The translations under genes and the position numbers were made by a program. From Termitidicoccus mucosus (GTDB taxonomy: Bacteria; Verrucomicrobiota; Verrucomicrobiia; Opitutales; Opitutaceae): DNA of 64,000 nt. Shown here piece after piece: positions 54,810 to 62,952 of the stretch (the first letter of the stretch is position 1; every line of letters starts with the position of its first letter). Under the pieces are notes generated by a model. That model worked only from the letters and a program-made list of their open reading frames with translations, was not told the DNA's origin and searched no databases. The stretch covers positions 2,294,001 to 2,358,000 of the forward strand of contig NZ_CP109796.1 in the NCBI RefSeq assembly GCF_038725785.1, read 5' to 3'.

Positions 54810-55943
54810 ATGATTCCCAAAAAACTCCTTTTCCTCAGCGTATCGGCCGGGGCCGGACACGTCCGCGCCGCCGAGGCGCTTCACGCCTGGGGCGCGGCCG
54901 CGTTCGGCGGGCGCATCGAGTCGCGCCACCTCGATGTCATGGACTACGTCCCCTCCAGCTTCCGCAGGATGTATGTCAGCGGCTACCTGAAGGTCATCCA
55001 GCACCTCCCCACCATGTGGGGCCTGCTCTACCGCGCCGCCGACAAAACCTCGCCCGACGCCATCTCGCAAAAACTCCGTCGCGCCGTCGAACGCCTCGGC
55101 ACGCGCGCGCTCACCAGGGCCATCGCCGACTTCGCGCCCGACGCCATCGTCAGCACGCATTTTCTCCCCGCCGAACTGCTCGCCGGCAAAACCAGGCGCG
55201 GCAAACTCAATCTCCCGCTCTGGGTGCTCGTCACCGATTTCGACCTGCACCGCATGTGGGTCCAGCCGCATGTGACCGGCTACTTCGCGGCCAACGACGA
55301 GGTGAAATTCCGCCTGCAATCCCACGGCATCGACCCCGCGCGCGTCCACGTGACCGGCATTCCCATCATGCCCGCGTTCTCGCAAAAACTCCCGCGCGCG
55401 GCCTGCGCGGCCGAGGCCGGCCTCGCGCCCGACCGCACTACCGTGCTCCTCATGGGCGGCGGCGCCGGCGTCGGCAGGCTCGACGAGGTGGCCGCGTGCC
55501 TGCTCGCTCTCCCGCGCGATTTCCAGCTCATCGTGCTCGCGGGCAAAAACCAAAAGGCGCTCGCCGCGCTCCAGCGCCTCGCCGCCAGGCATCCCGGGCG
55601 CCTTTTCCCGCAAGGCTTCACCGGCCAGGTCGAGCGCCTCATGGCCTGCGCCGACGTGGTCATCACCAAGCCCGGCGGCCTCACCACGTCCGAATGCCTC
55701 GCGCTCGGCCTGCCGATGATTGTCCACTCCCCGATCCCCGGCCAGGAGGAGCACAACGCCGACTACCTGCTTGAGGAAGGCGCCGCGGCAAAGGCCATCG
55801 ACGAAACCGGCATGGAATACCGCCTGGACAGGCTCCTCGCCTCGCCGAAAACCCTCGCCGCCATGCGCGCCCGCGCCAAATCCCTGGGCCGCCCCCAGGC
55901 CGGCCGTGACGTGCTCCACATCGTGCTTGGCGGCGCATCCTGA
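54810..55943 (+). CDS. Family 28-type glycosyltransferase, monogalactosyldiacylglycerol-synthase-like
   Basis: 377 residues starting MIPKKLLFLSVSAGAGHVRAA. The N-terminal 'SAGAGHVRAAEAL' is the MGDG_synth signature. 'HLDVMDYVPSSFRRMYVSGY' and 'IVSTHFLPAELLAG' follow, and the donor-binding half has 'LLMGGGAGVGRLDEVAACLL', 'FTGQVERLMACADVVITKPG' and 'GGLTTSECLALGLPMIVHSP'. Such enzymes transfer a sugar from a nucleotide donor to diacylglycerol at the cytosolic membrane face, giving glycolipids that can replace phospholipids. The donor sugar cannot be read. The start is 226 bp from the pectate lyase stop, so an operon is unlikely. Confidence 0.9.
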   Translation: MIPKKLLFLSVSAGAGHVRAAEALHAWGAAAFGGRIESRHLDVMDYVPSSFRRMYVSGYLKVIQHLPTMWGLLYRAADKTSPDAISQKLRRAVERLGTRALTRAIADFAPDAIVSTHFLPAELLAGKTRRGKLNLPLWVLVTDFDLHRMWVQPHVTGYFAANDEVKFRLQSHGIDPARVHVTGIPIMPAFSQKLPRAACAAEAGLAPDRTTVLLMGGGAGVGRLDEVAACLLALPRDFQLIVLAGKNQKALAALQRLAARHPGRLFPQGFTGQVERLMACADVVITKPGGLTTSECLALGLPMIVHSPIPGQEEHNADYLLEEGAAAKAIDETGMEYRLDRLLASPKTLAAMRARAKSLGRPQAGRDVLHIVLGGAS

Positions 55944-56018
55944 GCCGCCGCGAAACAACTTTCCGATCTCGCCGCCGTCTCGCATCACCGCCGCCGCCCC
56001 CTTTCTTCACAATTCGCA

Positions 56019-57398
56019 ATGATCCGACGTCACTTCCTTAAAACCCTCGCGACCACCTCCGCCGCCGCGGTCACATTTCCCTCCATCGTGCGCGCGCAAA
56101 CGCTCGGCCTCGGCGGCGGCGTCTCCCCCGCCAATCGCCTCAACCTCGGCATCATCGGCGCCGGACTCCAAGGCCGCGTCATCATGACCAGCGCGATGGC
56201 CAACGCCGCCGCCCGCATCGTCGCCGTCTGCGACGTGGACAAACAACACCGCGCGCAAACCCGCCAGTTTGTCGAGGAAACCTACGCCAGCGAGACCGAC
56301 TCCGGCACGTACCGCGGCTGCGACGAATACGGCGACATGCGCGAGCTCCTCGCCCGCCCCGACATCGACGCCGTGCTCATCGCCTCGCCCGAGCACTGGC
56401 ATGCGCTCCACGTCATTCATGCCGCCCGCGCCGGAAAACACATTTATTGTGAAAAGCCCTCCGGCGCCTCCATCCCCGAGACCCGCGCCATGCTCGATGC
56501 CGTGCGCGCCTCCGGCGTCGTCTGCCAGATCGGCAGCCAGCAGCGATCCATGGTGAATTACCTGCGCGTCATCGATCTCGCCCGCGGCGGCTACCTCGGC
56601 GGCATCACCCGCGTCCGCGTCGGCTTGCCCCGCTACATGAACGTCCGCCCCGCCGGCGGCGCCGGCCTCGCCGCCAGCCTCGGCGGCTACTCCGACGAGC
56701 CCCCGCCACGCTCCGGTGCCCCCGAGCCTGTCCCGCCTGGGCTCGACTACGAGACCTGGCTCGGCCCCGCCGAGCCGCTGCCCTATTGCAAGGCCCGCGT
56801 CCACTACCACTGGCGCTGGAACTACGCCTTTGGCGGCGGCCGCATCACCGACTGGGTCGGCCACCACTACGACTCCGCCGCCCTCGTCCTCCGCGTCAAC
56901 GACCGCATGCCCGTCGCCATCCGCAACGCCACCGCCCGCTTCCTCGACGACACCCCGCTCTACAACACCGCCTCCGACTACGCATTCGAGGCGCACTACG
57001 ACAACGACGCCGTCATCGAGGTCTCCTCCGCCCTGCGCGAAGGCGTGCATGTCGACGGCACCGAGGGCTCCGTGTTCGTCAACCGCTCCGCCCTCGAGTA
57101 CACCGACCCGCGCCTCCGCCGCGTGCAAATCCCCTCGCACCGCGCGCTCTTCCGGCTGGACGGCGCGCGCGGCCACATGGACGACTTCATCGCCTGCGCG
57201 CTCAAGGGGGCGACCCCGCGCGCCCCGATGTCCGACGCCCACTGCGTGACCGCCGCCGCGCACCTCGCCAACATCGCCTTCCGAGCCGGCCGCCGCGAAC
57301 TGCGCTTCGATCCCGTCGCCGAGCAGCTTGTCGACGCGCCCGACGCTGTCCGTTACTTCCAGCGCGTCATGCGCGCGCCATGGACGCTCCCCGCGTGA
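56019..57398 (+). CDS. Tat-exported Gfo/Idh/MocA family oxidoreductase (first)
   Basis: 459 residues starting MIRRHFLKTLATTSAAAVTF, a Tat signal (RRHFLK). The Rossmann domain begins 'LNLGIIGAGLQGRVIMTSAM' and contains 'DIDAVLIASPEHWHALHVIH' and the family's 'KHIYCEKPSG' (EKP). The C-terminal alpha/beta domain includes 'HYHWRWNYAFGGGRITDWVG' with the conserved His pair 'VGHHYDSA'. Exported members of this family act on sugars or cyclitols with tightly bound NAD(P). Substrate unknown. The genes at 57539 (HEAT) and 59646 (second Gfo/Idh) follow in the same direction and may form a functional set, although inverted elements separate them. Confidence 0.92.
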   Translation: MIRRHFLKTLATTSAAAVTFPSIVRAQTLGLGGGVSPANRLNLGIIGAGLQGRVIMTSAMANAAARIVAVCDVDKQHRAQTRQFVEETYASETDSGTYRGCDEYGDMRELLARPDIDAVLIASPEHWHALHVIHAARAGKHIYCEKPSGASIPETRAMLDAVRASGVVCQIGSQQRSMVNYLRVIDLARGGYLGGITRVRVGLPRYMNVRPAGGAGLAASLGGYSDEPPPRSGAPEPVPPGLDYETWLGPAEPLPYCKARVHYHWRWNYAFGGGRITDWVGHHYDSAALVLRVNDRMPVAIRNATARFLDDTPLYNTASDYAFEAHYDNDAVIEVSSALREGVHVDGTEGSVFVNRSALEYTDPRLRRVQIPSHRALFRLDGARGHMDDFIACALKGATPRAPMSDAHCVTAAAHLANIAFRAGRRELRFDPVAEQLVDAPDAVRYFQRVMRAPWTLPA

Positions 57399-57431
57399 AC
57401 CCCAAAATACATATAAAATGACAAAACTGCC

Positions 57432-57524
57432 CTTCTTTCCTCTTTATTCTTTATCTTTCTCTTTCGTCAGGACCGAAACGGGGAGAAAGAGGAAAGAGAA
57501 AGAATAAAGAGGAAAGAGAAAGCA
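57432..57524. repeat. Heptamer-repeat inverted element C2
   Basis: The left arm (57432-57469) is CTTTCCTCTTTATTCTTTAT-type pyrimidine sequence; the right arm (57483-57524) is its near-complement. The spacer is short (GGACCGAAACGGG). The same arm vocabulary as C1 (TCTTTAT, TCTTTCC), but with imperfect pairing. It lies in the 140-bp gap upstream of the HEAT gene. Confidence 0.8.
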
Positions 57525-57538
57525 TAAAAACACCCGCC

Positions 57539-59476
57539 ATGCGTGCCATCCCGCATTACCTACTCGCCGCCGCCCTTTTATTTGCCACCTCCCGGCTCCA
57601 TGCATCCGCGCCCGCCCTCGCGCCGCTCGCCGCCTATGATTACGGCCAGCCGCTCGCGCCGCTGATTGATTATGAAAACCGGCTCCACGCCGCCACGCCC
57701 GCCGAGCGCGCCGCCGTCGGGGACGAGCTGCTCGCGCTGCTTGACGCCCCCGGCGCCACCACCGCCGCGAAACGCGTCTTCATCGACTGGCTCGGCGTGG
57801 CCGGCACCGGGAAATGCGCCCCCGCGCTCGCCCGCCTCGCCGCCAATCCTGACTACACTTTCAACGCCGCCCGCTCGCTCGCCGCGATTCCCGGCGAGGA
57901 AGCCGAAAAAGCGCTCGTCGGTCTGCTCGACCACGATTCCAACACCGTTCGCATCGCCGCCGCCAACGCCCTCGGCCAGCGCCGCGCGGAAAGCGCGATA
58001 CCCTCGCTGGCACGGCTCCTCGCTCCCGGCTCCCAAGTCGCCGCCGACGTCCGCGCCGCCGCGCTGGACGCGCTTGCGCAAATCGGCACCACCGCGGCCG
58101 TTCGCGCGCTGCAACCCCTCCGCGATAGCCGTCCCTTCGGCCCGGAAGATTTGCCCCGCGTCCGCGCCCTCGCCGCCGCCGCGGCTAACACCGTGCGCCA
58201 CGCGCCGCCGGCGGAAAAAAACGCCGCGCAAGAATACGCGAAAAAAATTCTCCTCGCCGACCTGCACGGTGCCACCGCCGAAATAAAAGTCGAAATCGTC
58301 AACACCCTCTTCACGCCCGCCCCCGCCGCCCCGGGTTGTAACCTAATGGGTTACAATCCCGACGCCGCCGACCTCCGTCCGCTTCTCGCCGCCCCCGAGC
58401 CGCGCCTGCGCGCCGCCGTCGCGCGCGGCCTCGCCGCGTCCTCCGACCCGGCGGCCGTGGAAATCCTGCGCGACCAGTTCCCCTCGCTCCCGCCCGACAC
58501 CCAACTCGCCGCGCTCAACGCCGTCGCCTCCAGCCGCAACGCCACCGCGCTCCCCATCATCGAAACCGCCCTCGCTGCCGACTCGCCCGCGCTTCGCGAA
58601 GCCGCCATCCACGCCGCCGGGGCCTGCGGGGCCGGCTCACAACTCGCCGCGCTCGTCCGCGCGCTCGGCGACAGCGAAAACGCCCTCGCCGCCGCCGCGC
58701 AGACCGCGCTCCAACGCTTCCCCTCGGAAACCGCCAGCGCCTTCCTGCTCAACCAACTCACCACCACCGCCACCGGCGACAACACGCTCCGCATCCGCCT
58801 GCTTGACGTGCTGGCCGCGCGCCAGGAACGCGCCGTCTTCGCGCAATCCGCCGCGTGGACGTCCGATTCCGACGCGCCGCTCCGCGCCGCCGCCTTCGCC
58901 ACCGTGGCCCGGCTTGTCCGCCCCGGCGATTTGTCCGCCGTGCTTTCGCTCGCCGCCAACATCAAGGCCGGCGCCGACCATCGCGAGTGGACGCGGGCGC
59001 TCTTCGATTCCGTCGCGCTCGAACCCGACGCCGCATCCGCGGCGCGGCTCCTTTCCGCCCAACTCGCCCGCTCCGGCGCGCGCGAGCGGGCCGCCCTCAT
59101 CGGCGCGCTCACCCTCGTGAACGCGCCCGGCGCTTCCGACACCCTGCAATCCCTGCTTGCCGCGCCCGACACCGCCGTCCGCAAGGAAACCATCCGCGCG
59201 CTCTCCGCGGCCCAGACGCCGGATGCCTGCAAGCTCCTGCTTGCCACCGCGCGGAACGGCCTCGCCGCCGACGAGCGAACCCTCTCCCTCATCGGAGCCA
59301 TCGCCACCCTGGAGAGGCTGGACATCCCCGCCGCAGCCAAGGTCGGCGAATACCGCGCCGCCTGGTCCCTCGCCTCCCGCGACGAGGAACGGCAGTCCAT
59401 CATCGCCGCCGTGAAAAAAATCCGCGCCCCGGCGGCGGCTTCATTCCTCAAGGAAATCATACCTGCCGACAAGTAA
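57539..59476 (+). CDS. Secreted HEAT-repeat protein
   Basis: 645 residues from the ATG at 57539 (MRAIPHYLLAAALLFATSRL), with a signal peptide ending near 'HASAPA'. The rest is a solenoid of about 12-14 HEAT-like repeats, for example 'NTVRIAAANALGQRRAESAI', 'VAADVRAAALDALAQIGTTA', 'PRLRAAVARGLAASSDPAAV' and 'TAVRKETIRALSAAQTPDAC'. Such solenoids are protein-protein scaffolds. Planctomycete and verrucomicrobial homologues often accompany exported Gfo/Idh oxidoreductases and sugar hydrolases, as here. A small palindrome (58333-58360) is translated in frame as 'GCNLMGYNP' between repeats. Confidence 0.85.
   Translation: MRAIPHYLLAAALLFATSRLHASAPALAPLAAYDYGQPLAPLIDYENRLHAATPAERAAVGDELLALLDAPGATTAAKRVFIDWLGVAGTGKCAPALARLAANPDYTFNAARSLAAIPGEEAEKALVGLLDHDSNTVRIAAANALGQRRAESAIPSLARLLAPGSQVAADVRAAALDALAQIGTTAAVRALQPLRDSRPFGPEDLPRVRALAAAAANTVRHAPPAEKNAAQEYAKKILLADLHGATAEIKVEIVNTLFTPAPAAPGCNLMGYNPDAADLRPLLAAPEPRLRAAVARGLAASSDPAAVEILRDQFPSLPPDTQLAALNAVASSRNATALPIIETALAADSPALREAAIHAAGACGAGSQLAALVRALGDSENALAAAAQTALQRFPSETASAFLLNQLTTTATGDNTLRIRLLDVLAARQERAVFAQSAAWTSDSDAPLRAAAFATVARLVRPGDLSAVLSLAANIKAGADHREWTRALFDSVALEPDAASAARLLSAQLARSGARERAALIGALTLVNAPGASDTLQSLLAAPDTAVRKETIRALSAAQTPDACKLLLATARNGLAADERTLSLIGAIATLERLDIPAAAKVGEYRAAWSLASRDEERQSIIAAVKKIRAPAAASFLKEIIPADK
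58333..58360. repeat. Short palindrome inside the HEAT-repeat gene
   Basis: GGGTTGTAACC, then TAATG, then GGTTACAATCCC: TTGTAACC and GGTTACAA pair perfectly and the outer GGG/CCC pair with one bulged A. The AT-rich stretch stands out in a very GC-rich gene and is in frame. Confidence 0.55.
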
Positions 59477-59505
59477 TCTGTCTGTCCGATTGACAGACGG
59501 GTTGA

Positions 59506-59641
59506 GGGAGGGGGAGGAATTAATAATTAAGAATTAGAAATTAAGAATTGGGGCGCTGCTGCGCCAGCTTGGATGAAGGAGTGGAGCGGCACCTCCCAAT
59601 TCTTAATTTCTAATTCTTAATTATTAATTCCTCCCCCTCCC
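59506..59641. repeat. Heptamer-repeat inverted element D
   Basis: Arms 59506-59552 and 59595-59641 are a perfect 47-bp inverted repeat. Inside a GGGAGGGGGAGG end lie the heptamers AATTAAT, AATTAAG, AATTAGA, AATTAAG and AATTGGG. The 42-nt spacer (GCGCTGCTGCGCC ... GGAGCGGCACCT) has the same length and ends as the A2 spacer although the arms are unrelated. It ends 5 bp before the ATG of the next gene. Confidence 0.95.
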
Positions 59642-59645
59642 ACCC

Positions 59646-61259
59646 ATGCACTCCCCGTCCCAAAATCCACTCGATACTCCTCCCTGCGGTGTTGCCGGCA
59701 TCGACCGGCGCACTTTCGTGAAAACGGCCTCCACCGCCGCGTTCGGCCTGGCCGTCGGCGGCGCGGGTTTGCGCGCGGCCTCCGCTTCCGCCGACGCGCC
59801 CGCCGTTGCCGCCGGACGCCGCCGACGCTATGCCATCGTCGGCTGCGGCAGCCGGCACCGCATGTATTTCAACGCCATCCTCGGAAACTACCGCCAGGTC
59901 GCCGAACTCGTCGGCGTGTGCGACATGAACGAAGGCCGCGCCAAGAACGCGCAAAAACTCGCCGCGGACGCCGGCGTCGCGATCAAGGCCTATTATCCCT
60001 CCGCGCCCAACCCACGGACGCCGGACTTCGACCGCATCATCCCGGAATTCGAAACCATGATCCGGGAGGCCAAACCCGACATCGTCATCGTCACCACGGT
60101 GGACGCCGCGCACGACCGCTACCTCGTCCGCGCCATGGAGCTGGGCTGCGACACCATCACGGAAAAGCCGATGACCATCACCGCCGAGAAATGCCAGCGC
60201 ATCCTCGACACGCAAAAACGCACCGGCAAAAAAGTCCGCGTCACCTTCAACTACCGCTACTCCCCGCCGCGCACCCAGGTGAAGGACATCCTCATGTCCG
60301 GCGAGATCGGCGAGATCCTCTCCGTCGATTTCCAATGGCTGCTCAACACCCGCCACGGCACCGACTATTTCCGCCGCTGGCACAGCAACAAGAAAAACTC
60401 CGGCGGCCTCATGCTGCACAAGGCCACGCACCATTTCGACCTCGTCAACTGGTGGCTCAGCGCCTCGCCCGTCTCGGTCACCGCCGTCGGCAAGCGCGAA
60501 TTCTACACGCCCGAAATGATCCGGCGCATGGGGCTGAGTGGTCCGCACGAGCGCTGCATGACCTGCCCCGAGGGGAAACAATGCGGGTTCCACATCGACC
60601 TGGCCGGCACCCCCGGCCTGCGCGCCCTCTATCTCGACAACGAAAGCCACGACGGCTACATGCGCGACCGCTGTGTGTTCCGGCCCGACATCGACATCGA
60701 GGACACGATGAACGTCGTCGTGAAATACGACACCGGCCCCACGCTCAACTACACGCTCAACGCCTTCAACGCATGGGAGGGCTACCAGATCGCCTTCAAC
60801 GGCACGCAGGGCCGGCTCGAGCATTCCATCGTCGAGCAAATCTACGTGAACGGGGCCGACGGCGACGCCGCGCAGGGCGCGATCAAGGCCGGCGGCACGA
60901 AAATCCGCGTCATCCCGCTCCGCGGCGAGGCGCGCGACCACACGCCGTGGACCGGCACCGGCAGCCACGGCGGCGGTGATGTCGTCATGCTCGACGACAT
61001 TTTCCTGCCGAATCCCTCCGCCGACAAATACCAGCGCGATTCCGACGAACGCGGCGGCGCGGCCTCCATCCTCATCGGCGCGGCGGCCAACATCAGCTTC
61101 AAGACCGGGGAAACCGTCCGGATCGCCGACATGGTGAAGGGCTTCAACCGCCCCGACTACCCGCCGATGCCCTCGCACACGGGGCCGGTGAAGATGCCGC
61201 GCCGGCTCGCCGGCAATGTCCTCGACCGCAAACGGTCCGGGTCAAAAACCCCAGCCTGA
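59646..61259 (+). CDS. Tat-exported Gfo/Idh/MocA family oxidoreductase (second)
   Basis: 537 residues starting MHSPSQNPLDTPPCGVAGID. The Tat motif 'DRRTFVKTASTAAFGLAVGG' follows. The nucleotide fold is 'YAIVGCGSRHRMYFNAILGN', the EKP equivalent is 'DTITEKPMTITAEKCQRILD', and the catalytic-domain landmark is 'SGGLMLHKATHHFDLVNWWL'. A Cys cluster ('RCMTCPEGKQCGFH', 'DRCVFR') lies in an insertion near residue 300. The ATG lies 5 bp after the perfect hairpin D, so the ribosome-binding region would be inside its right arm. Expression could depend on that structure, or a downstream start before the Tat motif may be used. Substrate unknown. Confidence 0.9.
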   Translation: MHSPSQNPLDTPPCGVAGIDRRTFVKTASTAAFGLAVGGAGLRAASASADAPAVAAGRRRRYAIVGCGSRHRMYFNAILGNYRQVAELVGVCDMNEGRAKNAQKLAADAGVAIKAYYPSAPNPRTPDFDRIIPEFETMIREAKPDIVIVTTVDAAHDRYLVRAMELGCDTITEKPMTITAEKCQRILDTQKRTGKKVRVTFNYRYSPPRTQVKDILMSGEIGEILSVDFQWLLNTRHGTDYFRRWHSNKKNSGGLMLHKATHHFDLVNWWLSASPVSVTAVGKREFYTPEMIRRMGLSGPHERCMTCPEGKQCGFHIDLAGTPGLRALYLDNESHDGYMRDRCVFRPDIDIEDTMNVVVKYDTGPTLNYTLNAFNAWEGYQIAFNGTQGRLEHSIVEQIYVNGADGDAAQGAIKAGGTKIRVIPLRGEARDHTPWTGTGSHGGGDVVMLDDIFLPNPSADKYQRDSDERGGAASILIGAAANISFKTGETVRIADMVKGFNRPDYPPMPSHTGPVKMPRRLAGNVLDRKRSGSKTPA

Positions 61260-61289
61260 TACCATTTCCGAACGAGATATAATCCTTAC

Positions 61290-61368
61290 GGAGGGCCGAG
61301 CTCCCGCGAGGCCGTCGCAGGGAAACGTTGCCTGTGACCGCGACGGCCTCGCGGGAGCTCGGCCCTCC
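61290..61368. repeat. Perfect 29-bp inverted repeat F
   Basis: GGAGGGCCGAGCTCCCGCGA... (61290-61318) pairs perfectly with 61340-61368 around 21 nt. 'GATACCATTTCC' lies just outside the left end, as next to element G. The 317-bp gap 61260-61576 contains only this element and the smaller hairpin at 61387-61428. Confidence 0.88.
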
Positions 61369-61386
61369 ACCCAAAGTCTCATTTTG

Positions 61387-61428
61387 CCTCTGTGCCGTCC
61401 TTCTGTCACGAAGCGGACGGCACAGAGG
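61387..61428. terminator. Perfect 14-bp hairpin, terminator-like
   Basis: CCTCTGTGCCGTCC (61387-61400) pairs perfectly with GGACGGCACAGAGG (61415-61428) around 14 nt, in the gap between convergent genes. There is no T-run, so it may instead be a further repeat. Confidence 0.4.
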
Positions 61429-61576
61429 TCCTCCCTGCTCCAAAAAACAGGGGCCGCTAATGTCTAAAGATGGTTAGGAAATGGCATGAGGCCCGGAATC
61501 GCCTGCGCAAAGTCCGGCAAAATTGCGTGCATGCAAGCGGCATGATTCGCCCTTGATGGCGGCCGACCGCGGCCGG

Positions 61577-62671
61577 TCACGAGGCGTTCCGGTATTCCAC
61601 GATCAATGAGTGCCAGCCGGTGCGGTAGGTCTCATAGCCGGGCGAAAGCGCATGCGCGATCAGGGCGGGGCGGCCGAAAACCGTGCCGACCATGCTGGTC
61701 TTTTCCCGGGAGAAGATCTCCTCGGCGTCGGCCGTCTCGAAGCTCTTGCCGAGCAGGGCCTCGTCCGTCGCCGCCAGAATCCGCCGCTCGTCATCCACGA
61801 TTGCGATCAGGGTCTTTGCCCTCGACTCGGGGTCGATGGGCGTGGCGTTGACGATGGTCTGGGCGAGCGCATCCCAACGAAACACCACGCCCAAGACGCC
61901 AATCGTCTCGCGGTCGGCGCGTCCGCCTCTGCCCACTTTGCAGGAGTAGATGAGCGCGCGCTGCTGGGCGGCCAAGGCCGAGGCATGAACCGACTGAAAA
62001 CCGAAATCATCGCCCGAGGCCTTGCCCATCGCGGTCACAAACCATGGCTCGGAGGAACAATCGAGACCCTTTACCTTGTAGAGGCCCGGATGCCCGTTGG
62101 CCACGATGCGTCCCTTGGTGTCGGCGACGACAATGTCGAAATACACGGTATAGGCCTTGAGGATCACCGCGAGCCGCTCTTCGGAGGAAGCCACGACGGA
62201 CGCATCCCCGTGGCCGCCCTCGAGGACCGAAACCACCGCGCCATCCGTCGCCCACCAGCGGCAGTCGCACGAACGCTCATACAAGTTGCGGTCGATCAGC
62301 TCGATGTTGGTATAGGCAAGATCGGCCAGGCGGGTGCCCCGCACGGAGGTGGCAAGCTCCCGGCTGATCGCCGCGAGTTCCCCCGCCAGTGACTCCGATT
62401 CCTTGGCAATCGTGGAGGTCGCCTGCTGGATGCTTTCCGCGAGCTTGACCATTTCGCCGCTGACGACGTTGAAGGAAATCCCGGCCACTCCCGCCCTGGC
62501 GGCCTCGATCTGGGCATTGAAGGCGAGGAGGCGCGTATTGAGGTTGATCCGCTCTATCTCTGTGACGGTCGCCTTGATGCGGCTCTGGAGCAAACCCGAG
62601 AGCTCGCTGATGCGCTCGGGCGTTGCGGCGACGCCATGTGGTTCGCTGGTCATAGCTGGGGTGGTGATCAT
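61577..62671 (-). CDS. Soluble chemoreceptor-like protein: MCP tip followed by Cache-type sensor
   Basis: 364 residues starting MITTPAMTSEPHGVAATPER, without a membrane helix. Residues about 20-100 carry the MCP signalling-tip sequence ('IERINLNTRLLAFNAQIEAA', then 'GISFNVVSGEMVKLAESIQQ'). After a helical stretch comes 'RNLYERSCDCRWWATDGAVV' (about 130-150) and then a Cache-like domain ('YTVYFDIVVADTKGRIVANG', 'EPWFVTAMGKASGDDFGFQS', 'GVLGVVFRWDALAQTIV'). The order is inverted compared with membrane chemoreceptors: signalling part first, sensor last. It probably binds CheA/CheW and senses a cytosolic ligand. No che genes are in the window. The next gene upstream is hflX, beyond element G. Confidence 0.85.
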   Translation of the reverse strand: MITTPAMTSEPHGVAATPERISELSGLLQSRIKATVTEIERINLNTRLLAFNAQIEAARAGVAGISFNVVSGEMVKLAESIQQATSTIAKESESLAGELAAISRELATSVRGTRLADLAYTNIELIDRNLYERSCDCRWWATDGAVVSVLEGGHGDASVVASSEERLAVILKAYTVYFDIVVADTKGRIVANGHPGLYKVKGLDCSSEPWFVTAMGKASGDDFGFQSVHASALAAQQRALIYSCKVGRGGRADRETIGVLGVVFRWDALAQTIVNATPIDPESRAKTLIAIVDDERRILAATDEALLGKSFETADAEEIFSREKTSMVGTVFGRPALIAHALSPGYETYRTGWHSLIVEYRNAS

Positions 62672-62757
62672 GAAAAAGCACTCGAAGTGCCGTCTAGGCG
62701 GTCGTCACAAAATTGCCCTCATGAAATAAGCCGAAAAAATAATATTTATTTGTTTTT

Positions 62758-62889
62758 ATTATACCATCTCCGACAAAATTTAACATTCAGGTAGGGCGAG
62801 GCGTCCCGCCGAGCCGCAAGCCGCCAACGGCTCGGCGGGACGCCTCGCCCTACCTTGATAAGTCTATAAATTACTGGGAAATGGTATAC
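62758..62889. mobile_element. MITE-like element G with terminal TATACCAT(C/T)TCC repeats and a perfect 27-bp hairpin
   Basis: The inner arms 62790-62816 and 62828-62854 (GGTAGGGCGAGGCGTCCCGC...) are a perfect 27-bp inverted repeat with an 11-nt loop. A/T-rich flanks follow, and the outer ends are TATACCATCTCC (62758 on) and, inverted, TATACCATTTCC (ending 62889). It carries no gene. It fills the gap between the chemoreceptor-like gene and hflX. Confidence 0.75.
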
Positions 62890-62952
62890 AAGTTTGGCCG
62901 TTCGGACTGTTCCTGCCCTTGGGTCCCATGCCTCGTGATTTGCCCCGTTTTT

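Noticed and set aside
60541-60700. Cys cluster in the second Gfo/Idh protein as an iron-sulfur site
   Set aside because: The CxxC...C spacing occurs within an insertion, and I recall similar Cys in other exported members of the family. Nothing in the sequence distinguishes a metal site from disulfides.
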